DNA from: Rubellicoccus peritrichatus
GTDB taxonomy: Bacteria; Verrucomicrobiota; Verrucomicrobiia; Opitutales; Cerasicoccaceae
Reading direction: 5' to 3'
NCBI RefSeq assembly: GCF_033100135.1
Contig: NZ_CP136920.1
Span: 682,001 to 746,000 of the forward strand
DNA: 64,000 nucleotides
A program made the position numbers and the translations under genes. This document shows, piece by piece, positions 34,841-43,712 of this stretch. Below the pieces are notes generated by a model. It was not told the DNA's origin. It saw nothing but the letters and a program-made list of their open reading frames with translations, and ran no database searches. Numbering within the stretch: the stretch's first letter is position 1; each line of letters opens with the position of its first letter.

Positions 34841-36556
34841 ATGTTAGGGACAAACAAATTAGTTAAAGTCTGCCTCATTTTAGCCTTCAGCGCCGGACTC
34901 ATAGTCTCCGGCGTTTTTATTTGGCGGCATCAAGCACTGGCCAACCGCAACAAACAGATCAGCGAAGAAATTCCAACACTGGTCGAAATTAATAATTTCG
35001 TTGGTGCCCGAAGGTTGGCAGAGCTACTTGATGATCCTCAAGAGCGGCACTTAGCGAAAGCACAAATCAACCAGTCAGAGCTGTCATATGCCGTAAACCA
35101 GCGAAACGCAGTATCAATTGAGCGGCTGCTGGGCGATGTAAATGGATTAACTGATGAGAGAAAGGATGCCGCCCAGCGGGTAATGGCCCGTAGCTATATT
35201 CATCAAAAAAGAGAATCTGATCTGATTCCACTACTTGAAGCCAATAAAGACAAACCTCACTGGACCTTGATCGAAGCCGATTGGCATATCACGCAAGGTA
35301 ACACAATAGAAGCAGTTGAAATTCTGGAAAGCCAAACATTCTCCGGCAAAAATGAAAGCTATCGCCTCGCTCGACTGGCAGCTCTGAAGTCACGAACACC
35401 CGAACAGGCAATTGCAGCGTTGGAGGCTGCGCTTGAAGAAACTCCACGGAGTTCAGACATTCTATCATTCCGCGGACAGATTCTGGAGGCAATTGGAGCC
35501 TACCCCGAAGCCCAGATTGATTACGTCAACGCAGTCATAAATTCTCCCCACAACTTACTTTATTGGGATCAACTCGGTGAATATTATATTCGTCGCCAAA
35601 ACTACAGTGGAGCAATCCAGATATGGATCGATGCGATCGAACAGACTGGGGAGCATGTCTTCTGGTTAAAAGCATGGTTTTGGAACCGGGTAACCGTAAA
35701 AGTCGATAATCTACCTGAGGTCCCGGCAGGCAACTATCCACTTCACGCATTTTTAGTCTATTGTGACAAGCTGCCAGAATCCATCTTCTGGGATGCTGAA
35801 GCGTATATGACTGTTCCGGGTGCAAAAGCATTGGAACGAACAAGACCTGAAGTTCAATGGCTAAGCGTACTTCAACTGCTAGCCGATGGAGAAAAAGCCA
35901 AAGCCATTAATCAATTCAATATTCATGCCAAAACGATCGGCCGTTGGGCACCGCAACTCCGCGCTATGCTGCTTGCAATTCTCATGACTCAAAGGGATGG
36001 CCATTTACCAACCAATTTGGATGAGGTAAAACGCTACGCAAACCAGCATCAGTTCTTCGAAGCCATTGCAAAAAATCAAGACCCTACGTTGATCGACTTC
36101 CTGATAACGGATGCTTCCATCACAGCGGCCCTGTTAGCTTCGGGCTGGACAGAAGCAGCTCTTGTTTTTTCAGATGCAGATCAGACAATAGCAAACCGTA
36201 CACCCAAATGGCTGAACTACGCGTATGCACAGGCACTGCGTATTAATCGCTCCAATCAAGTCGCTAAGGATTGGCTGACAACCCATACCAATACTTCAGC
36301 TGATCGACTGCTTCTGGCAGAACTTCAACTTGGAGATGGTCAAATCGGGAATGCAATGAAGGCACTGATTAACCTTTCAAAAGAAGAAAACGAAATTGGA
36401 GCACGAGCCACAATGCTTCTATGCCTGGCAGAGCTTGAATTGGGAAATCCCGATAATGCACTCGCCTACCTTAGATCCAATAAGTCATTGGCTCAAAGCA
36501 ACGCCGGCATTCTGATGCTAGAGCGTTTAAATGATGCAAAACGGGATGCAGAATGA
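34841..36556 (+). CDS. Membrane-anchored TPR-repeat protein, EPS/exosortase-associated
   Basis: The 571-residue protein has one N-terminal membrane anchor (LVKVCLILAFSAGLIVSGVF) and then repeated helical hairpins of TPR type. The clearest are around residues 190-275 (AIAALEAALEETPRSSDILS, then LEAIGAYPEAQIDYVNAVI) and near the C-terminus. It should face the periplasm. Long TPR proteins are regular members of PEP-CTERM/EPS loci and of alginate-type export systems, where they form periplasmic scaffolds. Its stop overlaps the exosortase start by 4 nt, which ties the two functions together. Confidence 0.85.
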   Translation: MLGTNKLVKVCLILAFSAGLIVSGVFIWRHQALANRNKQISEEIPTLVEINNFVGARRLAELLDDPQERHLAKAQINQSELSYAVNQRNAVSIERLLGDVNGLTDERKDAAQRVMARSYIHQKRESDLIPLLEANKDKPHWTLIEADWHITQGNTIEAVEILESQTFSGKNESYRLARLAALKSRTPEQAIAALEAALEETPRSSDILSFRGQILEAIGAYPEAQIDYVNAVINSPHNLLYWDQLGEYYIRRQNYSGAIQIWIDAIEQTGEHVFWLKAWFWNRVTVKVDNLPEVPAGNYPLHAFLVYCDKLPESIFWDAEAYMTVPGAKALERTRPEVQWLSVLQLLADGEKAKAINQFNIHAKTIGRWAPQLRAMLLAILMTQRDGHLPTNLDEVKRYANQHQFFEAIAKNQDPTLIDFLITDASITAALLASGWTEAALVFSDADQTIANRTPKWLNYAYAQALRINRSNQVAKDWLTTHTNTSADRLLLAELQLGDGQIGNAMKALINLSKEENEIGARATMLLCLAELELGNPDNALAYLRSNKSLAQSNAGILMLERLNDAKRDAE

Positions 36557-37392
36557 ACGCACAACCAAATGCTGAATGCAAGCCAGAGCAAAAGCGTGCT
36601 TCCGGTCTCTGGCTGACAGCACTTGCGATATGTTACGTTATTATCTGGTGGCAGGATTCGCTCTGGTTAACAGCTCCAGCCGATACACTGCCACTTGTCA
36701 GTGGATTAATCCTTCTTCTTTTTCTTGGCCGCCCATGGATATTCCTGAAAACAAGGAAAAGCATATCGCAACCATTTTGTATTATTGCAATTGCTCTCAT
36801 CGCATTCGGTATCGCGATTAACATCATGATCCTCTCTGCCCTTGGGTGGACATTACTTTTAACAGTCTTCCTTCGGAGCTATTTTCAATTACCCAGGTAT
36901 TGGGCACAACTGCTTCCCCTCGCCTTCTTCGCGTTCCCATGGGTCGCGACAGATCTGCCAATGGTCGGGTGGTGGTTTCGAATCAGTGCTGCAACGGTGT
37001 CGGCCTGGATATTTCAGTCTCTCGGATTTTTGGTCATGCGGCAGGGGGCAGACATACAAGTCCAGGGGCTTCCAATATCAGTTGAAGCGGCCTGTTCCGG
37101 CCTCAATCTCCTGCAAGCCTTACTGTTGGCAGGTGCCGTACTCGGGTTACTTCAATTACGGGGCAGGACCAGCTACTGGGGATTTCTTCTCTCGCTGCCC
37201 CTGCTCGCATGGTTTGCAAATACATGCCGCATCTTGGTCATCACAGCCGTCGCCTTAAGCAGTGACACTACATTTGCTGCTGGATTATTCCATACATGGG
37301 GAGGCTTACTTGTCGTTGTGCTCATGTTTGGAGCTGCTCAGTTTCTCGTCACTTTCCTATCCAAAACAGGACCAAAGGAAGTTGGGACATGA
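36553..37392 (+). CDS. Exosortase (EpsH/Xrt family)
   Basis: Exosortases are polytopic cysteine proteases/transpeptidases that process PEP-CTERM proteins. The 279-residue protein has about 7-8 membrane helices and the conserved triad: Cys181 in EAACSGLNLL, Arg226 in WFANTCRILVI, and His247 in AGLFHTWGG. The partner substrate lies upstream at 33971-34810, and an EpsI-like gene follows at 37921. It overlaps its upstream (TPR) and downstream (small membrane protein) neighbours by 4 nt each. I cannot assign a numbered exosortase subtype from memory. Confidence 0.93.
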   Translation: MNAQPNAECKPEQKRASGLWLTALAICYVIIWWQDSLWLTAPADTLPLVSGLILLLFLGRPWIFLKTRKSISQPFCIIAIALIAFGIAINIMILSALGWTLLLTVFLRSYFQLPRYWAQLLPLAFFAFPWVATDLPMVGWWFRISAATVSAWIFQSLGFLVMRQGADIQVQGLPISVEAACSGLNLLQALLLAGAVLGLLQLRGRTSYWGFLLSLPLLAWFANTCRILVITAVALSSDTTFAAGLFHTWGGLLVVVLMFGAAQFLVTFLSKTGPKEVGT

Positions 37393-37931
37393 CACCTTTG
37401 GATAAGCAATCCGAGCACCACATACCGACTCAACAGGATGAGGCGAGGCAACCGCAGCAAAGTGGAAAGAGCTCTTTATTAATTATAGCCATTGCGATCA
37501 TCGCGTTCTCATGCTGGCAAGCTCGCGATCTTTTTGAGATATGGCAAAGCGATGTTTATGCGCGCCTCGCTCCACTTTGCTTTGCACTTTGGCTTTTAGC
37601 AGGACTGGTATCGATTATTTCAAAAAGAAAAGATTGGAAACCTGAAATCCTTAATCTTTCCCTGGCAATTATTGTTACTCTCATCGGAGTCATCGGATCG
37701 CTCAATATCCTGAAACAAATTGGGTTCGGACTCGCACTGGCTGGTTTGATTCCTTTCAGTGCATACAAATACATCTGGGTCATTGGTATACCCTCTTGGC
37801 TTCCTGCAACCGGATGGCTTGCAGCAACTCAACTAAACCTTGGTCCCTTGTGGTTGAGACTCCCTGCCCTTATGCTATCGCTTGTAATCCTCATCCCGTT
37901 ATTCGGAAGGAGGAATAGCAATGAAGCGTAA
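37389..37931 (+). CDS. Exosortase-associated membrane protein of unknown function
   Basis: From ATG 37389 (ATGA overlap with the exosortase stop) the product is 180 residues. A polar Gln/His-rich N-terminus (about 1-30) is followed by five or so hydrophobic helices (SSLLIIAIAIIAFSCW, LAPLCFALWLLAGLVSII, LNLSLAIIVTLIGVIGSL and two more). No Cys/Arg/His exosortase triad is present. The longer frame from 37296 lies inside the exosortase gene and is rejected. It sits between the exosortase and the EpsI-like gene with overlaps on both sides, so it is probably part of the same membrane complex. Confidence 0.75.
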   Translation: MTPLDKQSEHHIPTQQDEARQPQQSGKSSLLIIAIAIIAFSCWQARDLFEIWQSDVYARLAPLCFALWLLAGLVSIISKRKDWKPEILNLSLAIIVTLIGVIGSLNILKQIGFGLALAGLIPFSAYKYIWVIGIPSWLPATGWLAATQLNLGPLWLRLPALMLSLVILIPLFGRRNSNEA

Positions 37932-38514
37932 TCGAAAGCTACTTCTGCTTTGGGCTTTGCTGGTATTTGCTGTCTTACTCACAATCATCTGGGAAGTCGT
38001 TCCACTTCCAGATGCATCACGCAGACTGGCGGCCATCCCCGAACACGGCCCGGGCTTCGCGAGTCGTGAATTGCCATTGAGTGATCTGGAGCGCGACTCC
38101 CTGGGGAAAGCCACTGCACTCAAGCGGCTTGTCATCAGTGATCCGGGCGTTCCAATTATTCTATCCATTATAGACGGCACGCATAACCGACACGCTGTGC
38201 ATGATCCCGTGTACTGTTTTGTTGGTGAAGGCTGGAATATTGTGGAAGAAAAAGACATTGAAATCCCCAGTGGCCATGCGAGGTATTTACTACTGGAACG
38301 TAATGGTGAAAACTGTGAAGCCGTTTACTGGTTTGATGACAATGATCGCCGTTTCACTGATCCAACTGATTACTGGATGCAAGCTACTCTGCGAAGACTC
38401 AGTTTTGGGCAGAGCGGAGAAGAGCCCATCTTAGTTCTTATGCGTTCGATTCCAGGACAAGCAACAAACTGGCAAAACCTACCCTATTTGATCAATCATC
38501 TGAATTTAAATTAA
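37921..38514 (+). CDS. EpsI-like exosortase-associated protein
   Basis: The 197-residue protein has an N-terminal membrane anchor (LLLLWALLVFAVLLTIIW) and a periplasmic domain. That domain carries the family hallmark HDPVYCFVGEGWNIV, which parallels the H-x-P-x-x-C-x-x-G-x-GW motif of EpsI proteins. EpsI accompanies exosortases in EPS loci, sometimes fused to them. Its exact job is not established. It overlaps the upstream membrane protein gene by 11 nt, and its stop lies 1 nt before the GTG of the polymerase gene. Confidence 0.85.
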   Translation: MKRNRKLLLLWALLVFAVLLTIIWEVVPLPDASRRLAAIPEHGPGFASRELPLSDLERDSLGKATALKRLVISDPGVPIILSIIDGTHNRHAVHDPVYCFVGEGWNIVEEKDIEIPSGHARYLLLERNGENCEAVYWFDDNDRRFTDPTDYWMQATLRRLSFGQSGEEPILVLMRSIPGQATNWQNLPYLINHLNLN

Positions 38515-38515
38515 G

Positions 38516-39979
38516 GTGGACGCAGTCAAATTCATCATCAAAGCCCTGGTCATAATCGTAGGCTATCTGGGCATCGCGCCAACGCTTGGATACTTGATGG
38601 TAAATCGCCCCTGGCTTAGAAAGTTTCTGCTAGCCTTCATCGCCTTCATGGTTGTTCGCCCTCCGGGTAATTTCACCTTAATGCTTTATTCAGTCGATTG
38701 GTATCGTGGTCATACCAAAGGGTTTGAATTCAACTTTCTCGAAATCATCTGTATCGGTTTCATCATCGCAGGTCTGCTTGAAAAACCGCGTGGCTTCAAA
38801 CTCTTGACACCAGGCATTATTATTTATCTTGGATACTGCTTTGCCTCACTGCTTTCCATCGTTGCCTCTTATAACGGTATCTTTGTCTTAATGGGCTTTT
38901 TCAAGTTTACCAAGATCGCTTTCATCATGGTTGGTGTCGCCAATGCAATACGTGACGAGAACGATCTACAGTGGCTGCTCCGTGGATTTGCCATGGCCTT
39001 GTTCATTCAGGCCGTCGTCTGCCTAAAGATGCGCTACATTGATGGGTACTATCAAATATCCGCATGGTTCGAACATCAGAACCCAATGGCAATGTGGTCC
39101 TATATGGTTGGCCTTATCCTCCTGGCTGTTGCCTTGTCCAAGGACATTCGAGGAAGGGATGCCCTTATCTATTTCAGCGCCTTTGCCGCAGCTGGCATAT
39201 GCATTGTCTTCTCTGTTTCACGGGCTTCGCTTGCGGCCTTTGCCGCCGGTACGATTGCGCTGCTGAGTATCAGTTTACTGCGTGGCGTCACTCCTCGCCG
39301 GCTTGCCGTTTTACTCACATTGACAGCTGGCGGTTCATTTGTCCTGTTGATGGCAATGGACACTCTGATCAGCCGATTTGACTCGGCAGCTGACAATGTT
39401 CCGGAAAACGACTTACGCTGGATTCTGAATCAGCAAGCAAGAGCAATGCTCAATGACTCGCCTGTTGGCATTGGTTGGAACAACTTTGGAGTGGCCAATA
39501 GTCGTCCGGTGGAAACCAAGTACAGCAGGATGCTGGAACAGTGGAATGCCAAACGCGGGCACACGATTGTCGCCGAACACTATTACGCCAACCCCTTAAC
39601 CGAAAGCCATTACTGGCTGCTATTGGCAGAGACAGGTTACCTTTCACTCATATGCTTTCTCCTCTTTGCCCTTGCGACTTTGTATTGGTGCCTACGTGGG
39701 ATTTGGACTTATCGCAGGAGCTTCCTTGGCTTTCTTTTACTGGGCATCGGAATGGCTTTTGCCATCACTTACCTCCACAGTAATCTTGAGCGCGTCTTGA
39801 CCCAAACCAAGAACCTAACCACATGGATGATTCTCGTTGGTGTGATTGCACGGATAGAGCTCTGGAGGCGTTCAGGAAAAATCACTTACCAAAAAGGAAG
39901 GGGCAAAAAGCGAATCAGTCGAAAGCCAATGGCACGCAGTAGGCCCCGCAAACGTTTTTTCGCCGAAACGATCCAATAA
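38516..39979 (+). CDS. O-antigen ligase/polymerase (Wzy/WaaL-like) membrane protein
   Basis: The 487-residue protein has about 11-12 membrane helices and a large periplasmic loop (about 285-370) with GIGWNNFG and HYYANPLTESHYW. This matches the Wzy_C/O-antigen ligase family, in which the loop holds the active site. A polymerase acting on flipped repeat units fits the flippase, chain-length and exporter genes of this island. The C-terminal tail is strongly basic. The start is a GTG at 38516, preceded by AAG; no ATG lies close by in frame. Confidence 0.85.
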   Translation: MDAVKFIIKALVIIVGYLGIAPTLGYLMVNRPWLRKFLLAFIAFMVVRPPGNFTLMLYSVDWYRGHTKGFEFNFLEIICIGFIIAGLLEKPRGFKLLTPGIIIYLGYCFASLLSIVASYNGIFVLMGFFKFTKIAFIMVGVANAIRDENDLQWLLRGFAMALFIQAVVCLKMRYIDGYYQISAWFEHQNPMAMWSYMVGLILLAVALSKDIRGRDALIYFSAFAAAGICIVFSVSRASLAAFAAGTIALLSISLLRGVTPRRLAVLLTLTAGGSFVLLMAMDTLISRFDSAADNVPENDLRWILNQQARAMLNDSPVGIGWNNFGVANSRPVETKYSRMLEQWNAKRGHTIVAEHYYANPLTESHYWLLLAETGYLSLICFLLFALATLYWCLRGIWTYRRSFLGFLLLGIGMAFAITYLHSNLERVLTQTKNLTTWMILVGVIARIELWRRSGKITYQKGRGKKRISRKPMARSRPRKRFFAETIQ

Positions 39980-39985
39980 ATACCA

Positions 39986-41314
39986 ATGAGCCAAAAGCCG
40001 CGCATTCTTGTCATCGCAGAAGCTGCCAACCCTGAGCTAACTTCCGTTGCTTTGATTGGTTACTCTTTGAGTCAGGCGTTGCGCGGAGTAGCCAGCGTTC
40101 ATCTTGTCACCGAACTGCGCAATAATGACTGCCTGCTCAAAGCAGGGCTATCAACAGACGATTTTACTGCGATTGATAATCGAGCCGCCCAAGGGCTAGC
40201 TTTCAAAGTGGCAAAAATACTTCGAGGCGGCAACTCACTTGGCTGGACGATTTACTCCGCATTTGCAAACCTCGCCTATCCGCTTTTCGAGAAGAAAATC
40301 TGGCAACAGTTTGGTGATTCATTGAAACGTGGAGACTACGACCTCGTTCACCGGATCACTCCGCTCAGTCCGACAAGTGCGAGCCCCCTGGCCAAACATC
40401 TCGCCAGAATAAATGTCCCTTTTGTCATCGGGCCACTCAATGGCGGGATTCCCTGGCCGGATGGATTCAATCACCTTCGACGTGCTGAACGCGAATGGCT
40501 CAGCTACATTCGAGGCCTATACAAATTAACCCCCGGCTTGAAATACACCAGACGTTCCGCTGCAGCCATCCTCCTTGCTTCACGACATACTTTCAATGAA
40601 GTCACCGACAAAGATCATGCTCTGCGAAGCAAAGCCATTTATTTACCGGAGAATGCCATCGACTCCGAACGCTTCCCAGAGGCTAAGCCTATGCCCACTT
40701 CAAAAGAGGCAAAACCATTAAGTGTGGCCTTTATCGGACGTCTCGTCCCCTACAAAGGAGCTGACATTGTTTTAGAAGCAGCTGCCTCACTCATCCGCGA
40801 AGGAAAGCTGACGGTTGATATCATTGGTGATGGCGACGAAATGCCACGACTTAAATCCATTGTCGCAAAAGAAAAGATCGAAGCTGGAGTCGACCTGCCC
40901 GGCTGGGTCCCACATGAAAAACTCGGCGAACGCTTGAGTGAAGCTGATATTTTTGCCTTTCCCAGTGTTCGTGAATTTGGCGGAGGCGTCGTCCTCGAAG
41001 CCATGGCCCTTGGGCTTTGTCCCATTGTTGCCGATTACGGTGGACCGGCTGAACTGATCCCCGAAGGTTGCGGCTTTAAGTTACCCATGGGCAATCGTGA
41101 AAATCTGCTTCGCGGACTGAACCAACAACTGGCCACCCTCTGCGACCAACCAGATAAAGTAAACCAAATCGGTGCCAGAGCCATGCGGTTTGCCCGTGAG
41201 AACTTCACCTGGGAGGCCAAGGCGAGTCAAATCCGCGCTGTCTATGATTGGGTTCTCAGCGGAGGTGACAAACCAGATTGGGGAATGCCGTTTAAACTTA
41301 GCCAGTGTGCCTAA
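39986..41314 (+). CDS. Glycosyltransferase family 4 protein
   Basis: The 442-residue GT-B enzyme has FVIGPLNGGIPWPDGF in the acceptor domain. SVAFIGRLVPYKGADIVLEAA opens domain two, and the donor site is FPSVREFGGGVVLEAMALG, with the Glu pair in place. The GPLNGG segment recalls GT4 enzymes that act on lipid-linked or amino-acid-type acceptors, but the specificity is unknown. It is the last gene of the plus-strand EPS run and converges on the exporter genes across a 227-nt gap. Confidence 0.9.
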   Translation: MSQKPRILVIAEAANPELTSVALIGYSLSQALRGVASVHLVTELRNNDCLLKAGLSTDDFTAIDNRAAQGLAFKVAKILRGGNSLGWTIYSAFANLAYPLFEKKIWQQFGDSLKRGDYDLVHRITPLSPTSASPLAKHLARINVPFVIGPLNGGIPWPDGFNHLRRAEREWLSYIRGLYKLTPGLKYTRRSAAAILLASRHTFNEVTDKDHALRSKAIYLPENAIDSERFPEAKPMPTSKEAKPLSVAFIGRLVPYKGADIVLEAAASLIREGKLTVDIIGDGDEMPRLKSIVAKEKIEAGVDLPGWVPHEKLGERLSEADIFAFPSVREFGGGVVLEAMALGLCPIVADYGGPAELIPEGCGFKLPMGNRENLLRGLNQQLATLCDQPDKVNQIGARAMRFARENFTWEAKASQIRAVYDWVLSGGDKPDWGMPFKLSQCA

Positions 41315-41541
41315 ATTGAATTTTCCGGCTCCCAAACGAGAGCAGATGACAGATAAGGAAAAGCTACTTATGAGTTATCTAGCTCTACTGAAATATAATC
41401 AAATTCAAACGTAATCTAAACAATATCTGATAATACAGTATTAGCGCCTACGGTCCCATAAACGCAAACAAACGAAATACCGGCAGGGTCGAACTATATT
41501 GCCCTCTGATTTCGGTAAACGCTGCCTAAAGCTGATGAAAA

Positions 41542-42663
41542 TCAATTCCCTCCGGCCGGAATGGTGACGACGGCGCCGCCACCTTCACCAACAAAGTTCG
41601 CACCTTCGTTAATAGCAACCGCATAGGTGGCATCTCGCAGGATGAGTTCAACATATTGCCCGAGCTTCTGCCAAGGGTTTTGCGGAACCCAAACGATATC
41701 TCCCGGCTGTAAAGCAATATCAGTAGCCTCGCCTTTCATTATTTCGAGAAGGTTGACTACCGCGACTTCGGGTTCCTTTTTAGAACCTCGGACAATGACC
41801 ACTTTCGAAAGAAAGGCGTCTTTGCGGGGACCTTGTCCATAGGCAATGGCTTCGACCAGAGAAACAGAATCACGGAAATTGACAGCCGTAGGTTGCACCA
41901 CTGCACCCAATAACAATACCGTACTGGATTGCGCGGAAGGAAGATAGATAAAGTCATTTGGCTCCAGATAAATGTTTTGCGAAGTATCACCATCACGAAT
42001 CAGAGCTTTGAAATCAACTGGCAGGATAATATTATCCCGGATGATCACGCTATTTCCCAAGTCAGCCAGTTCCTCAGTAGAACCGGAGAAGCGAGCGGAG
42101 AAAAGACCGCCCGCCGAAGAGACTGCCTCAAGTATGGTTGTGGGTTGACGTAAGGGATAAAGCCCCGGCTTGTAAACGCGGCCAAGTATCCAAAAGCGGC
42201 GACTTTTCACCTCGATTAAAGTAACATTGACGACCGGGTCGGCATAATCCCGACGTAATGCTTCAGCCAGTCTATCTGAGAGCTCACTGGTCGTCAGGCC
42301 CTCTGCCTTTACTCCGCCTGCAAGATCATAATAAACCATGCCATCAGGCATAACGAAAGTCCGGGCTAGCGTGTCGGGAATCTCCGAGATCTCAATGTCC
42401 AGTAAGTCTTCCGGACCAAGACGGTATGCATACGTTGGTGGATGCAACATCTCGGGCACGATTTCACCTTCGAGGTCATACTTCTCAAAAACGACTTCGC
42501 GAGAGTCAGCTTTGGGTGCTCGCGGATCAAATTCCGATTCCGGGATATTCACACATCCGGCGAGGACCAGAAGCAAGAGAAACGCAAAGCAGGTAATCCA
42601 GCATCTAGCATGTAAAATTACCCGGGAATTCCGAACTGTCATATACTCGCTCATAAGGATCAC
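41542..42663 (-). CDS. Polysaccharide export lipoprotein (Wza-like, SLBB domains)
   Basis: The 373-residue protein is a lipoprotein (lipobox LAGC) with a Poly_export domain (about 80-165, YRLGPEDLLDIEI and VMPDGMVYYDLAGGVKAEGLT). Two SLBB repeats follow (RRFWILGRVYKPGLYPL and STVLLLGAVVQPTAVNF). It should form the outer-membrane channel for the EPS. A GTG start at 42663 overlaps the upstream stop (GTGA); ATG 42654 is an alternative. It follows a second, related exporter gene. Confidence 0.9.
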   Translation of the reverse strand: MILMSEYMTVRNSRVILHARCWITCFAFLLLLVLAGCVNIPESEFDPRAPKADSREVVFEKYDLEGEIVPEMLHPPTYAYRLGPEDLLDIEISEIPDTLARTFVMPDGMVYYDLAGGVKAEGLTTSELSDRLAEALRRDYADPVVNVTLIEVKSRRFWILGRVYKPGLYPLRQPTTILEAVSSAGGLFSARFSGSTEELADLGNSVIIRDNIILPVDFKALIRDGDTSQNIYLEPNDFIYLPSAQSSTVLLLGAVVQPTAVNFRDSVSLVEAIAYGQGPRKDAFLSKVVIVRGSKKEPEVAVVNLLEIMKGEATDIALQPGDIVWVPQNPWQKLGQYVELILRDATYAVAINEGANFVGEGGGAVVTIPAGGN

Positions 42664-43712
42664 GGTAACACAGCGTTCTCTATTAAATCAGGAAAGTTTT
42701 TATTAACCCAATTGGTGGTTGCACTGGTTAGAAATCCGCGGATAGCCGCATCCAGCAACTCCTCAACTTTGGAAAATGGCCTGTCTGAGACATAAACAAT
42801 ATCTTTTGGTTGAAGTGGAAAGTCTGGGGCATCGCCCGTCAATATGTCAGCAATATCGACCACGAAGACTTCGGGATCCTGCAAACTGCCGCGAACCACA
42901 ATGACTTTTTGAAGCCAGGCTTTGGGAGAAAACCCAGAGCGGCGTGTGATGGCTGTAACCAGGGTGGCTCCGGGTGTAAAGGCCTGGACTGACTGCGAGT
43001 TTACCGCCCCCAGCACATAATAACTGTTAACTGTATTGGATGCAATGTAGATGTAGTCATTGGGCTCGATCTCGACGTTCTGCTTTAAATCCCCCTCGAG
43101 AAAAAGGGCTCGAAAATCAACCGGTACCTTTTCGCCACCGCGCGATAGAAAAGAGCGGTCCATATCGGCAAGCTCAACCGTATTTTGTTCAAAAAGGCCG
43201 ACTTCCATCCCACCTGCACGAGCGACGGCTTCAACCAAAGTCATCGGACGATCAAGAGTGTAGATTCCTTTCTCCGTGACCTTGCCAAGCACAACGTAAC
43301 GTTTGCTCGAAATCTCGCCTGGAGTAACAATAATCCGGGGCTCTCGAAAGTACTTGGACAAACGTTCTTGAAAGGTGAGGCGAATCTCATCGATTGTCAT
43401 ACCTGCCACTTCAACACCCAGTGCCTGCAGATAACCAATGGTACCATCCGGAGCAATACGAATACCCGGCCTGTCCAATTCAGGGCGCCCATAAAAAGAA
43501 AAGTTTATGACATCGCCTGGACCAACTTCGTAACGCTCGCGCCAAGAGACATTAGCTTCTTCAGTTGTTTTGATCAGTGACCCGTCATCACTAACGCTTT
43601 CATCAGCACTAGTCGTTTGAGAAAACGCGATTAGAGATGGCATGATGAAGAAAGCAATCAATGTAATGAAGCCAAAGCGACTTTGCCATATATTCCTGAA
43701 AGCAAACATCAT
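42660..43712 (-). CDS. Polysaccharide export protein (Wza-like, SLBB domains), second paralogue
   Basis: The 350-residue protein has the same Poly_export-SLBB-SLBB layout as its downstream neighbour (YEVGPGDVINFSFYG, KRYVVLGKVTEKGIYTL, NSYYVLGAVNSQSVQAF). It starts with a signal peptide (SRFGFITLIAFFIMPSLIAF) that lacks a lipobox. The frame opens at 43766, but the ATG at 43712 overlaps the stop of the chain-length gene (ATGA) and is the better start. Both proteins also share a C-terminal extension after the second SLBB (FSKVEELLDAAIRG and WQKLGQYVELILRD). A soluble or mixed-oligomer role next to the lipoprotein is possible. Confidence 0.88.
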   Translation of the reverse strand: MMFAFRNIWQSRFGFITLIAFFIMPSLIAFSQTTSADESVSDDGSLIKTTEEANVSWRERYEVGPGDVINFSFYGRPELDRPGIRIAPDGTIGYLQALGVEVAGMTIDEIRLTFQERLSKYFREPRIIVTPGEISSKRYVVLGKVTEKGIYTLDRPMTLVEAVARAGGMEVGLFEQNTVELADMDRSFLSRGGEKVPVDFRALFLEGDLKQNVEIEPNDYIYIASNTVNSYYVLGAVNSQSVQAFTPGATLVTAITRRSGFSPKAWLQKVIVVRGSLQDPEVFVVDIADILTGDAPDFPLQPKDIVYVSDRPFSKVEELLDAAIRGFLTSATTNWVNKNFPDLIENAVLP

